Source: Cupriavidus basilensis
GTDB taxonomy: Bacteria; Pseudomonadota; Gammaproteobacteria; Burkholderiales; Burkholderiaceae
Direction: 5' to 3'
Assembly: GCF_000832305.1 (NCBI RefSeq)
Contig: NZ_CP010536.1
Coordinates: forward strand, 310,001 to 374,000
Length of the DNA: 64,000 bases
Shown: one piece after another, positions 1 to 8,259 of the stretch
How the letters are laid out: each line of letters begins with the position of its first letter
Numbering within the stretch: position 1 is the stretch's first letter
Notes under the pieces: model-generated
Databases searched by the model: none
Seen by the model: the letters and a program-made list of their open reading frames with translations, nothing else
What the model was told of the DNA's origin: nothing
Position numbers and translations under genes: made by a program

Positions 1-271
1 CCACGCCCGGGATGTTCTGGTAGGCGCCATCCTGGCCGTGTGTGCCGGCTTGCAGCGGTTCGTACTTGGGGTCGAAGCGTTCGCGCGAGACGACCCAGCG
101 GTCGCCGGTGGAGCCGGTGATGATGGCGTCGCCGGGCTGGTAGCGGTTGGGCCCTTCGAGGCTGATGAGTTCGCCGGGTTCTTTGGCGAAGGCTACCTGG
201 ACTACTTCGTGTTTTTGGTAAGGGGCAGCAGCAGGGTCGGTGCGCAGGTCGATCTGGGTGAGGGTGGGCAT
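1..271 (-). CDS. PGDYG-domain protein, 3' part cut by window edge
   Basis: A minus-strand reading frame opens with ATG at 271-269 and stays open for 90 codons to the window edge. Residues 43-47 read QPGDA, followed by IITGSTGDRWVVSRERF, which resembles the Pro-Gly-Asp core that names the small PGDYG family. Members of that family are soluble, of unknown function, and common in Burkholderiales. No signal peptide or membrane segment is visible. It lies downstream of thiD on the same strand with about 90 bp between them, so co-transcription is possible. The family assignment rests on the motif alone, and the C-terminus is missing. Confidence 0.6.
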   Translation of the reverse strand, partial: MPTLTQIDLRTDPAAAPYQKHEVVQVAFAKEPGELISLEGPNRYQPGDAIITGSTGDRWVVSRERFDPKYEPLQAGTHGQDGAYQNIPGV

Positions 272-328
272 GGCGTGGCGAATGTCAGGCTGGGGCGCAA
301 ATCATACCGCTGGTTCGCTCCCCGCTCC

Positions 329-376
329 TTAGCCCAGTACTTAACCCAGTACTTAAGCCAATACCTAACCCAGCAC
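329..376. repeat. 12-bp tandem repeat x4 over the thiD stop codon
   Basis: Four consecutive 12-bp units, TTAGCCCAGTAC and close variants, occupy 329-340, 341-352, 353-364 and 365-376. Read on the minus strand, each unit encodes Val/Ile-Leu/Gly-type codons followed by a stop. The first unit is the real thiD terminus (Val-Leu-Gly-stop), and the next three place further in-frame stops behind it. The units differ at only a few bases, which suggests slippage or serial duplication. Confidence 0.85.
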
Positions 377-1195
377 CCGCGGCGCAAAGCCGTGATTGAG
401 CGGCCCGTTGCCCGTCCCAAGCGCAAAGTCGGCACCCGCCACAATCGCATCGGCCACGAAATCCAGCGCCACTTCCACCGCGTCTTCCACCTTATCGCCC
501 CTTGCCAACTGGGCAGCAATGGCTGCGGCCAGTGTGCAGCCGGTGCCATGCAGGTTGCGGGTGTCGACCCGCTGATGCCTGAACACACGTACAGTGCCGT
601 CGGCACTCAACAGCAGGTCGTCCAGGCCGGCATCGGCTGGATCCAGGTGCCCGCCCTTGAGCAGCACCGCCGGGCAGCCCAGCGCGGCCAGGTCGCGTGC
701 GGCTTGCTCCATCTCTTCGCGGCGGGTGATCTCTCGGCCCAGCAGGTAGGACGCTTCCGGCAGGTTGGGCGTGACCAGCACGGCGCGGGGGAACAGCAGG
801 CGCACCATGGCCTGGGTGGTGGCGTCGTCCGCCAGGGTGGCGCCGGAGGTGGAGATCATGACCGGGTCCACCACCAGTTGGCGAATGCCATGGCGGTCCA
901 CAGCGGCAGCCACCGCCTCGACGATGGCGGCGGTGCCCAGCATGCCCGTCTTGGCCGCATCCACGCCGATATCGCTGGCAACCGCGTCGATCTGGGCCGC
1001 TACCATGTCGGCCGGGATGGCATGCACGCCGGTCACGCCGAGCGTGTTCTGCGCCGTGATGGCGGTGATGGCGCTCATGCCGAAGCAGCCCAGCGCGGCA
1101 AAGGTCTTGAGATCGGCCTGGATGCCGGCGCCGCCGCCCGAGTCGGAGCCGGCGATGGTCAGGGTGCGCGGGGGGCGGTGTGTCGTCAGGGTCAT
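365..1195 (-). CDS. thiD: Hydroxymethylpyrimidine/phosphomethylpyrimidine kinase
   Basis: This 276-residue enzyme phosphorylates HMP and then HMP-phosphate in the pyrimidine branch of thiamine synthesis in the cytoplasm. Residues 15-30 carry AGSDSGGGAGIQADLK, the N-terminal substrate-binding motif of ThiD. The anion-hole segment HGTGCT with the catalytic cysteine lies near residues 216-221. Length matches the family (about 265-280). It is transcribed away from ahcY, with a 286 bp divergent intergenic region. No TPP riboswitch core is visible upstream on its strand. The 3' end is embedded in a 12-bp tandem repeat that duplicates the stop codon. Confidence 0.95.
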   Translation of the reverse strand: MTLTTHRPPRTLTIAGSDSGGGAGIQADLKTFAALGCFGMSAITAITAQNTLGVTGVHAIPADMVAAQIDAVASDIGVDAAKTGMLGTAAIVEAVAAAVDRHGIRQLVVDPVMISTSGATLADDATTQAMVRLLFPRAVLVTPNLPEASYLLGREITRREEMEQAARDLAALGCPAVLLKGGHLDPADAGLDDLLLSADGTVRVFRHQRVDTRNLHGTGCTLAAAIAAQLARGDKVEDAVEVALDFVADAIVAGADFALGTGNGPLNHGFAPRVLG

Positions 1196-1230
1196 GTGCT
1201 GGGCCGGCGGTCAAGAAAAATTCACGGCGG

Positions 1231-1264
1231 TGGCGGTGCCAAGCGTGCCAGGGCAGGCTACAAT
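1231..1264 (+). promoter_or_regulatory. Putative sigma70 promoter for ahcY
   Basis: TACAAT at 1259-1264 is a good -10 hexamer and sits about 10 bp before the SAH riboswitch, where the transcript should begin. The -35 region, GTGCCA at 1236-1241 with a 17 bp spacer, is weak. The same GGCTACAAT string occurs upstream of the GST gene in this window. Confidence 0.4.
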
Positions 1265-1273
1265 ACCGCCACT

Positions 1274-1344
1274 CCGAGGAGCGTTGCAACGAATGGGCCT
1301 TATTGTGCCATTCGCCAGGCTCGGACTGTCTTCAACGGCGCTCG
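1274..1344 (+). ncRNA. SAH riboswitch
   Basis: The sequence fits the S-adenosylhomocysteine riboswitch found upstream of ahcY in many proteobacteria. CCGAG at 1274-1278 pairs with CTCGG at 1320-1324 (P1). GAATGG at 1291-1296 pairs with CCATTC at 1308-1313 (P2). GAGCG at 1279-1283 pairs with CGCTC at 1339-1343 to form the pseudoknot. The conserved CCGAGGAGCG, GCAACG and CAGGCTCGG strings are all present. It lies about 140 bp before the ahcY start. In known cases SAH binding raises expression of the gene that removes SAH, which is the expected logic here. Confidence 0.93.
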
Positions 1345-1481
1345 CTGATCCGTGGCATACACACGGAGGCGAGTCGACCTATCCGCCCGTTATGCAAAGG
1401 CCTTGGTTTTCACCATCCCTGCATGGCGCGGCCGTATTCCCCGCACTCGTCCTTCGTCGCCACTCTTCATCGGAGTGAAAC

Positions 1482-2915
1482 ATGAACGCAGTGACTGACC
1501 TGAAGAACGATTACCTCGTGGCCGACCTGGGCCTCGCCGGCTGGGGCCGCAAGGAAATCGCCATCGCCGAAACCGAAATGCCCGGCCTGATGGCCATCCG
1601 CGACGAGTACGCCGCCGCCCAGCCCCTGAAGGGCGCGCGCATCGCCGGCTCGCTGCACATGACCATCCAGACCGCCGTGCTGATCGAGACGCTGGTGGCG
1701 CTTGGCGCCGACGTGCGCTGGGCATCGTGCAACATCTTCTCGACCCAGGACCACGCTGCCGCGGCCATCGCTGCTTCGGGCACGCCGGTGTTCGCCTTCA
1801 AGGGCGAATCGCTGAAGGAATACTGGGACTTCACCCACCGCATCTTCGACTGGAAGGATGGCGGCACCCCCAACATGATCCTGGACGACGGCGGCGATGC
1901 CACGCTGCTGCTGCACCTGGGCGCCCGCGCCGAGAAGGACGCATCGCTGATCGCCAACCCGGGCAGCGAGGAAGAAACCTTCCTGTTCGCCGCGATCAAG
2001 GAAAAGCTGGCCAAGGACCCGTCCTGGTACAGCCGTAACCTGGACGCCATCAAGGGCGTGACCGAGGAAACCACCACGGGCGTGCACCGCCTGTACCAGA
2101 TGGCGCAAAAGGGCGAGCTCAAGTTCCCCGCCATCAACGTCAACGACTCGGTGACCAAGAGCAAGTTCGACAACCTGTATGGCTGCCGTGAATCGCTGGT
2201 GGACGGCATCAAGCGCGCCACCGACGTGATGATCGCCGGCAAGGTTGCGCTGGTGGCCGGCTACGGCGACGTGGGCAAGGGCAGCGCGCAGGCACTGCGC
2301 GCCCTGTCGGCCCAGGTGTGGGTGACCGAAGTCGACCCGATCTGCGCACTGCAGGCCGCGATGGAAGGCTACCGCGTGGTGACCATGGAATACGCTGCCG
2401 ACAAGGCCGACATCTTCGTCACCTGCACCGGCAACTACCACGTCATCACCCATGACCACATGGCCAAGATGAAGGACCAGGCCATCGTCTGCAACATCGG
2501 CCACTTTGACAACGAGATCGACATCGCCTCGCTGGAAAAGTACGAGTGGGACGAGATCAAGCCGCAGGTCGACCACGTGGTGTTCCCCGCCGTGGGCGAT
2601 CAACCCAGCAAGAAGATCATCATCCTGGCCAAGGGCCGCCTGGTGAACCTGGGCTGCGGCACGGGCCACCCGTCGTACGTGATGAGCAGCTCGTTCGCCA
2701 ACCAGACCATCGCCCAGATCGAACTGTGGCAGGAACGCGAAAGCGGCAAGTACCCGGTCGGCGTCTACACGCTGCCCAAGCACCTGGACGAAAAGGTCGC
2801 GCGCCTGCAGCTGAAGAAGCTCAACGCGCAGCTGTCCGAGCTGACCGAGCAGCAAGCCGCCTACATCGGCGTGAGCAAGCAAGGCCCGTACAAGGCCGAT
2901 CACTACCGTTATTGA
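1482..2915 (+). CDS. ahcY: S-adenosylhomocysteinase
   Basis: This 477-residue cytoplasmic, NAD-dependent enzyme reversibly splits S-adenosylhomocysteine to adenosine and homocysteine, relieving inhibition of methyltransferases. Hallmarks include the N-terminal [16 protein letters not shown] segment, the Rossmann loop [14 protein letters not shown] near residue 260, and the C-terminal family ending [10 protein letters not shown]. It is of the longer bacterial form with the ~40-residue insert. GGAGTG at 1472-1477 is a good ribosome binding site. It is the first gene behind the SAH riboswitch and is followed by a membrane protein and metF, consistent with a methyl-cycle operon. Confidence 0.98.
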   Translation: MNAVTDLKNDYLVADLGLAGWGRKEIAIAETEMPGLMAIRDEYAAAQPLKGARIAGSLHMTIQTAVLIETLVALGADVRWASCNIFSTQDHAAAAIAASGTPVFAFKGESLKEYWDFTHRIFDWKDGGTPNMILDDGGDATLLLHLGARAEKDASLIANPGSEEETFLFAAIKEKLAKDPSWYSRNLDAIKGVTEETTTGVHRLYQMAQKGELKFPAINVNDSVTKSKFDNLYGCRESLVDGIKRATDVMIAGKVALVAGYGDVGKGSAQALRALSAQVWVTEVDPICALQAAMEGYRVVTMEYAADKADIFVTCTGNYHVITHDHMAKMKDQAIVCNIGHFDNEIDIASLEKYEWDEIKPQVDHVVFPAVGDQPSKKIIILAKGRLVNLGCGTGHPSYVMSSSFANQTIAQIELWQERESGKYPVGVYTLPKHLDEKVARLQLKKLNAQLSELTEQQAAYIGVSKQGPYKADHYRY

Positions 2916-3044
2916 TCTGCCGGTGACCGGCGGCTGATCTGCGTTTGATCGACCGCCGCCTTGTCAACCCGCGGCGCCCACGCGCCGCGGGTGCCGTGCC
3001 CCGAATCCGCCCCGAATCCGTTTTACCCAAGCGAAGGAGTCGTC

Positions 3045-3398
3045 ATGAGATTGCTGGCCGTCTGGATCATCAACGCCGCCGCGCTGTTCCTGGTGGGCAG
3101 CCTGATCGATGGGGTTCATCTTGGCAGCTTCGGCTCGGCCATGATCGCCGCGCTGGTGCTTGGCCTGGTGAATACCTTGATCCGCCCGATCCTGGTGATC
3201 CTGACCTTGCCGGTGACGCTGCTGACGCTTGGCCTGTTCATCTTCGTGATCAACGCACTGCTGTTCCTGTTCGTGGGCAAGCTGCTGGCTGGTTTCGTGG
3301 TCACCGGCTTTGGCGCGGCCCTGCTCGGCTCGATCCTCTACAGCGTGATTTCCTGGGCCCTGTCGAGCGTGCTGCTCGGCGAACGCCGCAGCGCCTGA
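3045..3398 (+). CDS. Phage-holin-family-4-like membrane protein
   Basis: This 117-residue protein is almost entirely hydrophobic, with about four transmembrane helices. It matches the family labelled 'phage holin family' (DUF360/PF04020 type), including the central NTLIRPILVILTLPVTLLTLG stretch (given in part). Despite the label, this family is normally chromosomal, and nothing phage-like lies nearby. GAAGGAG at 3032-3038 selects ATG 3045; an upstream extension has no ribosome site. It sits between ahcY and metF on the same strand, so it is probably in that operon, but its function is unknown. Confidence 0.85.
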   Translation: MRLLAVWIINAAALFLVGSLIDGVHLGSFGSAMIAALVLGLVNTLIRPILVILTLPVTLLTLGLFIFVINALLFLFVGKLLAGFVVTGFGAALLGSILYSVISWALSSVLLGERRSA

Positions 3399-3428
3399 CG
3401 CCGTCCGGCGTCCCATGCCAATTTTTCA

Positions 3429-3454
3429 GCGCGCCGCGCCATAGGCGGCGCGCC
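3429..3454 (+). promoter_or_regulatory. GC-rich hairpin just before the metF start
   Basis: GCGCGCC at 3429-3435 pairs with GGCGCGC at 3447-3453, and GCC 3438-3440 pairs with GGC 3444-3446 around an ATA loop. The structure ends 7 nt before the metF ATG, where a Shine-Dalgarno sequence would be. No better ribosome site is visible. It could limit metF translation or simply be an mRNA processing or stability element. Confidence 0.5.
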
Positions 3455-3460
3455 ACCATC

Positions 3461-4291
3461 ATGCAAGACCGCTACTTCAGCTTTGAATTCTTCCCGCCCA
3501 AGACGGCGGAGGGCGCCGAGAAGCTGCGCAACACGCGTGCGCAGCTCGCTCCGCTGCAGCCCAAGTTCATCTCGGTGACCTTCGGTGCCGGCGGCACCAC
3601 CCAGCAGGGCACGCTGGACGCCGTGCTGGAGATCCAGCGCGAAGGCATCGAGGCCGCGCCGCATTTGTCGTGCGTGGGTTCCTCGCGCGAGAGCATCCGC
3701 GATATCCTCAAGACCTACCGCGAAGGCGGCATCCGCCATATCGTCGCGCTGCGCGGCGACATGCCGTCGGGCATGGGCGAGATCGGCGAGTTCCGCTATG
3801 CCAACGAGCTGGTGGAGTTCATCCGCGCCGAGACCGGCGACTGGTTCAACATTGAGGTGGCGGCTTATCCCGAGTACCACCCGCAGGCCAAGTCGCCCCG
3901 CCACGATCTCGAGAACTTCGTGCGCAAGGTCAAGGCTGGCGCCGACTCGGCCATCACCCAGTATTTCTTCAACGCCGATGCGTACTTCCGTTTCGTCGAG
4001 GACGTGCGCGCCATGGGTGTGGACGTACCGATCGTGCCGGGCATCATGCCGATCACCAATTCCTCGCAGCTGATGCGCTTCTCCGAAATGTGCGGTGCCG
4101 AAGTGCCGCGCTGGGTGGCCAAGCGGCTGGAAGGCTTCGGCGATGACCGCGAGTCGATCCGCGCCTTTGGCCTGGATGTGGTCACCGCGCTGTGCGAGCG
4201 CCTGCTCGCGGCCGGCGTGCCGGGGCTGCATTTCTATACGCTCAACACAGCCAGCGCGACCAAAGCCATCTGGCAGCGCCTGAAGCTCTAA
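3461..4291 (+). CDS. metF: 5,10-methylenetetrahydrofolate reductase
   Basis: This 276-residue FAD enzyme reduces methylenetetrahydrofolate to 5-methyltetrahydrofolate, the methyl donor for methionine synthesis. The opening YFSFEFFPPKT contains the catalytic glutamate of the family. VTFGAGGT, RGDMP and the C-terminal GLHFYTLN are also diagnostic. Length is that of bacterial MetF (about 275-295). ATG 3461 is chosen because the conserved FEFFPP must start within the first ten residues; the open frame extends upstream without homology. Lying with ahcY, it links SAH removal to methyl regeneration. Confidence 0.97.
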   Translation: MQDRYFSFEFFPPKTAEGAEKLRNTRAQLAPLQPKFISVTFGAGGTTQQGTLDAVLEIQREGIEAAPHLSCVGSSRESIRDILKTYREGGIRHIVALRGDMPSGMGEIGEFRYANELVEFIRAETGDWFNIEVAAYPEYHPQAKSPRHDLENFVRKVKAGADSAITQYFFNADAYFRFVEDVRAMGVDVPIVPGIMPITNSSQLMRFSEMCGAEVPRWVAKRLEGFGDDRESIRAFGLDVVTALCERLLAAGVPGLHFYTLNTASATKAIWQRLKL

Positions 4292-4313
4292 GGCATCCGC
4301 CCGCGCCAGCGAC

Positions 4314-4676
4314 ATGCCAGCCCGCCGCCCCGACCCCTTCATCGACCATCTGCTCGAACTGCTGGGGCCGCTGGCGGCGCGCATTGGCCCGATCACCGCG
4401 CGCCGCATGTTTGGCGGCCACGCCCTGTACTACGACGGCCTGGTGTTCGCGCTGGTGCTGGGCGGGCGCTGCTACCTGAAAGTGGACGACCAGACGCGCG
4501 GGGGCTTCGAGGCCGAGGGCGGCGAGCCGTTCCGCTACAGCCGCAACGGACGCGAGATCTCCATGCAGCATTACCTGAGCGTTCCACCAGCCTGCCTGGA
4601 ATCGGCCGAGGCCATGACGGCCTGGGCGCGGCTTTCCGTGGAATCCACGCTGCGGCTGGCCAACCAGGCGGGCTGA
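4314..4676 (+). CDS. TfoX N-terminal-domain protein
   Basis: This 120-residue protein matches the TfoX/Sxy N-terminal domain. RRMFGGHALYYDGLVFALV and CYLKVDD are typical for that domain. The C-terminal TfoX domain is absent, so it is one of the short single-domain versions that are common in proteobacteria and have no proven competence role. It begins 22 bp after metF and may be co-transcribed. No membrane or signal segments are seen. Confidence 0.85.
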   Translation: MPARRPDPFIDHLLELLGPLAARIGPITARRMFGGHALYYDGLVFALVLGGRCYLKVDDQTRGGFEAEGGEPFRYSRNGREISMQHYLSVPPACLESAEAMTAWARLSVESTLRLANQAG

Positions 4677-4707
4677 GGCGCCGCCGGGCGGTGGCATACT
4701 TTGGCCC

Positions 4708-5475
4708 ATGGCCACCGACCCTGCCACCGTCACCGCCACGTTTCGTTTCTACGAGGAACTGAACGATTTCCTGCCGCGCGCGCAGCGCGGCCGGGATTGC
4801 GTGTGCGCCTGCGCGCGCGCCGCCACCGTCAAGCACATGATCGAAGCGCTGGGCGTGCCGCACACCGAGGTGGAGCTGATCCTGGTAAACGGCGAGTCAT
4901 GCGGCTTCGAGCGGCTGCTTCAGGATGGCGACCGCGTCTCGGTCTATCCCCAGTTCGAAGCCTTCGACGTCACACCGCTGCTGCGCGTGCGTGCCGAGCC
5001 GCTGCGCGCGACCCGCTTTGTTGCCGATGCCCACCTGGGCGGGCTGGCCCACCTGCTGCGCCTGACCGGCTTTGACACGCTTTACGACAACCACTACGCC
5101 GATAGCGAGATCGAGGCCATTGCCATGCGCGAAGGCCGCATCGTGCTCACGCGGGACCGCGAGCTGCTCAAGCGGCGCGGGGTCACCCATGGCTGCTACG
5201 TGCGCGCCATCAAGGCCACGCCGCAATTGCGGGAGATCTTCGCGCGGCTCGACCTGGCCCGTAGCGCGCGGCCGTTCTCGCTGTGCCTGGACTGCAATGC
5301 GCCGCTGCGGGCGATCGACAAAACCGAGGTCGACGGCCGCGCGCCGCCGGGCGTGCTCGCGCGCCAGGCGCGGTTCGTGACTTGCGATTGCTGCCAGCGC
5401 GTGTTTTGGGAGGGATCGCATTGGCGGCATATGCGGGATCTGGTGGATGAGTTGGTGCCTGCGGGGCGGTTGTAG
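4708..5475 (+). CDS. Mut7-C RNase-like protein with ubiquitin-like N-terminus
   Basis: This 255-residue protein has two parts. Residues 1-85 look like a beta-grasp (ThiS/MoaD-like) domain, with ELILVNGESC and DGDRVSVYPQFEAF. From about residue 98 there is a Mut7-C domain: FVADAHLGGLAHLLRLTGFD, then TRDRELLKRR. This is a PIN-related putative RNase fold, with acidic residues at DAHLG and TRDREL. A zinc-ribbon-like set CLDC ... CDCC follows near residues 192 and 229. The domain pair is known from genomics, but its biological role is not established. It ends 22 bp from the convergent folate cyclo-ligase gene. Confidence 0.85.
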   Translation: MATDPATVTATFRFYEELNDFLPRAQRGRDCVCACARAATVKHMIEALGVPHTEVELILVNGESCGFERLLQDGDRVSVYPQFEAFDVTPLLRVRAEPLRATRFVADAHLGGLAHLLRLTGFDTLYDNHYADSEIEAIAMREGRIVLTRDRELLKRRGVTHGCYVRAIKATPQLREIFARLDLARSARPFSLCLDCNAPLRAIDKTEVDGRAPPGVLARQARFVTCDCCQRVFWEGSHWRHMRDLVDELVPAGRL

Positions 5476-5497
5476 TGGGTGGCTTTGTTCAAATCCC

Positions 5498-6106
5498 TCA
5501 AAACACCCCCCTCTCACTAACCACCCAATCCATCGGCAGATCATGCTCCTGCGGCACCAACGCAATCCGGCAGGCCTCATGCCCGATGCCGATCGCAACC
5601 GGCGCGTTCGCGCTGGCAGCCAGCGCCGCCAGCGTGCGGTCGTAGAACCCGCCGCCATAGCCCAGGCGGAACTTATCCTCGCTAAAACCGACACATGGAA
5701 TCAGCAGTACGTCCGGCAGCAAGGGCGGCGTGCCGTCGGGCACGGGAATGCCGTAATGCCCGGCAACCATTGGCGTCGCCGGTTCCCACTGGTGGAAATC
5801 CAGCGGCGCGCCCGGCCGGCTTACCACCGGCAGGGCCGCTTGCCGTCCGGGGGCGCCGGCAAGCCAGCGCGAGACCACGCCACGGGGGTCGAACTCCTGC
5901 TGGATCGGCCAGTAGAAGCCCAGGCGATGCACGGGCAGGCGCTCCAGCAGGGCGGCCAGCGCGGCTTCGATGCCGGCGTCGGCGGTGGGGCGCTGCGGCA
6001 ATGCGCCGCGCAGCGCCAGCAACTGACGCCGCAGTGCCGCTCGCGGCACGCCGGAGTCGGGCTTTCCGGGCTCGCCGGAGGGGCTGCGAACGTCGTCGCT
6101 GAGCAT
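5498..6106 (-). CDS. 5-formyltetrahydrofolate cyclo-ligase
   Basis: This 202-residue enzyme converts 5-formyltetrahydrofolate to methenyltetrahydrofolate with ATP, recycling a dead-end folate. The motif LGYGGGFYDRTLA near the C-terminal third is the family's nucleotide/substrate loop. LPVVSRPGAPLDFHQW fits the substrate pocket. I chose ATG 6106 because it gives the usual length; an in-frame ATG at 6142 would add 12 residues, and neither has a clear ribosome site. It is transcribed divergently from the lytic transglycosylase. With metF nearby it adds to a one-carbon theme. Confidence 0.92.
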   Translation of the reverse strand: MLSDDVRSPSGEPGKPDSGVPRAALRRQLLALRGALPQRPTADAGIEAALAALLERLPVHRLGFYWPIQQEFDPRGVVSRWLAGAPGRQAALPVVSRPGAPLDFHQWEPATPMVAGHYGIPVPDGTPPLLPDVLLIPCVGFSEDKFRLGYGGGFYDRTLAALAASANAPVAIGIGHEACRIALVPQEHDLPMDWVVSERGVF

Positions 6107-6128
6107 GGCTGCGTGGGATAATGTCTGT

Positions 6129-6141
6129 TGTTGACCCAACA
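6129..6141. promoter_or_regulatory. Short inverted repeat between divergent genes
   Basis: TGTTG-ACC-CAACA is a perfect 5-bp inverted repeat between the divergent folate cyclo-ligase and transglycosylase genes. GATAAT at 6117-6122 is a possible -10 for the transglycosylase. The repeat is short and may be chance. Confidence 0.25.
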
Positions 6142-6202
6142 TTGCACGGTCGGATGCGCGCCCTCGAAAGGGGTTGTCCGGCTGTCACAACAAGGAAGAA
6201 GA

Positions 6203-8155
6203 ATGCCGAAGGGAGTATATCCGCAGCGTGTGGCCAAGGCCGCCCTGGCGGCGATCGCGTGCGCAGTGCTTGCCACGCCGGTATTTGCGCAGAAACGGCC
6301 CCAGCCGCAACCCCAATCGCAGTCGCCCGCCATCCCGGGCAACCCCGACGACGCTTTCGTGGCGCTGCGCGAAGCCGCGCGCAAGAACGACGTGGCGCGC
6401 ACCGACGCCATCTCGGCCACGCTGGTGGACTACCCGATCTCGTCTTACGTCGAGTACTTCCGCATCAAGCCGCAGATGTTCGACGCCAGCGGCCTGGCCC
6501 GCATCGACGCCCCTGACGACCAGGTGCGTGCTTTCCTGCAGCGCTACAAGGGCGAGGCCATTGCCGACCGCATGCGCAATGACTGGCTGCTGGTGCTGGG
6601 CAAGAAGCGCGATTGGGCCAATTTCGACGCCGAGTACCCGCAGTTCGTGCTCAAGGACGATACGCAGGTCGAGTGCTACGCGTTGCTGTCGCGTGCGCTC
6701 AAGGGCCAGAACGTGGCGGCGGACGCACGCGCGGCGCTGAGCGATCCGCGCTACTACGGCGAAGGCTGTGTCGACCTGATCGGCTACCTGGCCCAAAGCA
6801 GGCAGATCGAGCCGAGCGACGTGGCCTTCCAGGCACGCCAGGCGCTGGAGCAGAACTATGTGACGCTGGCCGGGCGCATCGCCGCCGCCGCGCCGGACGC
6901 GCGCGGCGACAGCAACACGCTCGCCACCGTGGTCAAGATGGCGCGCAGCGATCCCTCCCAGGCCGCGGCCTACCTGAGCGCCAACGCCGGCAGCCTGTCG
7001 CGCGACGAGCAGGGCGCCGGCTGGGGCGTGGTCGGCCAGTACGCCGCCAAGAAACTTGCACCCGAGGCGGCCGGCTACTACCGCCGGCAGATGGACCTGG
7101 GCGGCAACCAGTGGCTGTCCGACGAAACGCAGGAGTGGCGCGTGCGCGCCGCGCTGCGCCAGGGCGACTGGAAGCAGGTGCGCCAGGCCGTGGAGCTGAT
7201 GCGCCCCGAGCTGCGCGCCAAGGACCCGGCCTGGACGTACTGGTACGGGCGCGCGCTCAAGGCTGACAACCGCGGCGCCGAGGCCGAGAAGCAGTTCCAG
7301 TCGATCGCCGGCCAGTTCAACTTCTATGGCCAGCTGGCCAGCGAGGAACTGGGCAACCGCATCGTGCTGCCGGCACGCACGCAGGTCAGCGATGCCGAGG
7401 TCAATGCCATGCGCACCCGCCCGGGCTTCCTGCGCGCGCAGAAGTTCTACGACCTGAGCCTGCGCTTCGAAGGCAATCGCGAATGGAACTGGGAACTGCG
7501 CGGCATGACCGACCGCCAGCTGCTGGCCGCCGCCGACTACGCCCGCCGCATCGAGTTGCTGGACCGCGCCGTGAACACCGCGGACCGCACCCAGGCCGAG
7601 CATGACTTCTCGCTGCGCTTCCTGATGCCGTATCGCGACATCATGCAGCGCGCCACCGATGACGTGGGCCTGGATATGGCATGGGCCTATGGGCTGGTGC
7701 GCCAGGAGTCGCGCTTCATCATGAATGCGCGCTCGTCCGCCGGCGCTCATGGCCTGATGCAAGTGATGCCGGCGACTGCCAAGTGGGTTGCGCGCAAGAT
7801 CGGCATGACGGACTTCTCACCCGCGATGATGAGCGATCCCAGTATCAATATCCAGCTCGGCACCAACTATATGAGTATGGTGCTGACTGACCTGGACAGC
7901 TCCTGGACGCTGGCTTCGGCCGCCTACAACGCCGGCCCGGGCCGTCCCAAGAACTGGCGCTCCAGCTTGCCGCGCCAGGTTGAGGGCGCGATCTTCGCCG
8001 AGACCATTCCGTTCTCGGAGACCCGGACCTACGTGAAGAATGTGCTGTCGAACGCCACGTACTATGCTGCATTGATGAGCGGCCGGCCGCAGTCGCTCAA
8101 GGATCGCCTGGGCGTGGTGTCGCCGTCGCAGATCACCACGACCAGCCTGCCTTGA
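6203..8155 (+). CDS. slt: Soluble lytic murein transglycosylase
   Basis: This 650-residue periplasmic enzyme cleaves peptidoglycan glycan strands to 1,6-anhydromuropeptides. Residues 1-28 form a signal peptide ending ATPVFA-Q. A long alpha-helical superhelical U/L region follows. The C-terminal GH23 lysozyme-like domain starts near residue 490, with YGLVRQESRF containing the catalytic glutamate (about residue 501). SSAGAHGLMQVMPATAKWVA and AAYNAGPGR also belong to that domain. ATG 6203 is preceded by AAGGA at 6192-6196; the open frame upstream lacks a signal sequence. Length agrees with Slt70-type enzymes. Confidence 0.95.
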   Translation: MPKGVYPQRVAKAALAAIACAVLATPVFAQKRPQPQPQSQSPAIPGNPDDAFVALREAARKNDVARTDAISATLVDYPISSYVEYFRIKPQMFDASGLARIDAPDDQVRAFLQRYKGEAIADRMRNDWLLVLGKKRDWANFDAEYPQFVLKDDTQVECYALLSRALKGQNVAADARAALSDPRYYGEGCVDLIGYLAQSRQIEPSDVAFQARQALEQNYVTLAGRIAAAAPDARGDSNTLATVVKMARSDPSQAAAYLSANAGSLSRDEQGAGWGVVGQYAAKKLAPEAAGYYRRQMDLGGNQWLSDETQEWRVRAALRQGDWKQVRQAVELMRPELRAKDPAWTYWYGRALKADNRGAEAEKQFQSIAGQFNFYGQLASEELGNRIVLPARTQVSDAEVNAMRTRPGFLRAQKFYDLSLRFEGNREWNWELRGMTDRQLLAAADYARRIELLDRAVNTADRTQAEHDFSLRFLMPYRDIMQRATDDVGLDMAWAYGLVRQESRFIMNARSSAGAHGLMQVMPATAKWVARKIGMTDFSPAMMSDPSINIQLGTNYMSMVLTDLDSSWTLASAAYNAGPGRPKNWRSSLPRQVEGAIFAETIPFSETRTYVKNVLSNATYYAALMSGRPQSLKDRLGVVSPSQITTTSLP

Positions 8156-8206
8156 GGTGTTAACGCCTTCGAGGCAGCACGGTCTGCAGGCCATGCGGTA
8201 GCCGGC

Positions 8207-8230
8207 GCATGCTCCAGCCCTGGAGCGTGC
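8207..8230. promoter_or_regulatory. 11-bp inverted repeat upstream of the epimerase gene
   Basis: GCATGCTCCAG at 8207-8217 and CTGGAGCGTGC at 8220-8230 form an inverted repeat with one mismatch (a G-U pair in RNA) and a 2-nt centre. It lies 30 nt before the start of the NDUFA9-like gene. It could be an operator or a leader hairpin. There is no T-tract, so it is not a normal terminator. Confidence 0.35.
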
Positions 8231-8259
8231 ACCAGTCGTTCCTTGCCGCGGAGAGATCC

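Noticed and set aside
1196..1481. TPP riboswitch upstream of thiD
   Set aside because: The conserved CUGAGA core and partner loops are not visible on the thiD strand; the region holds the SAH riboswitch for ahcY.
3045..3398. Phage lysis gene or prophage remnant
   Set aside because: The holin label belongs to a chromosomal membrane protein family; there are no integrase, capsid or attachment features around it.
6107..6202. 6S RNA beside the folate cyclo-ligase gene
   Set aside because: In some bacteria 6S RNA neighbours this gene, but fewer than 100 bp are available here and no long bulged hairpin can be formed.
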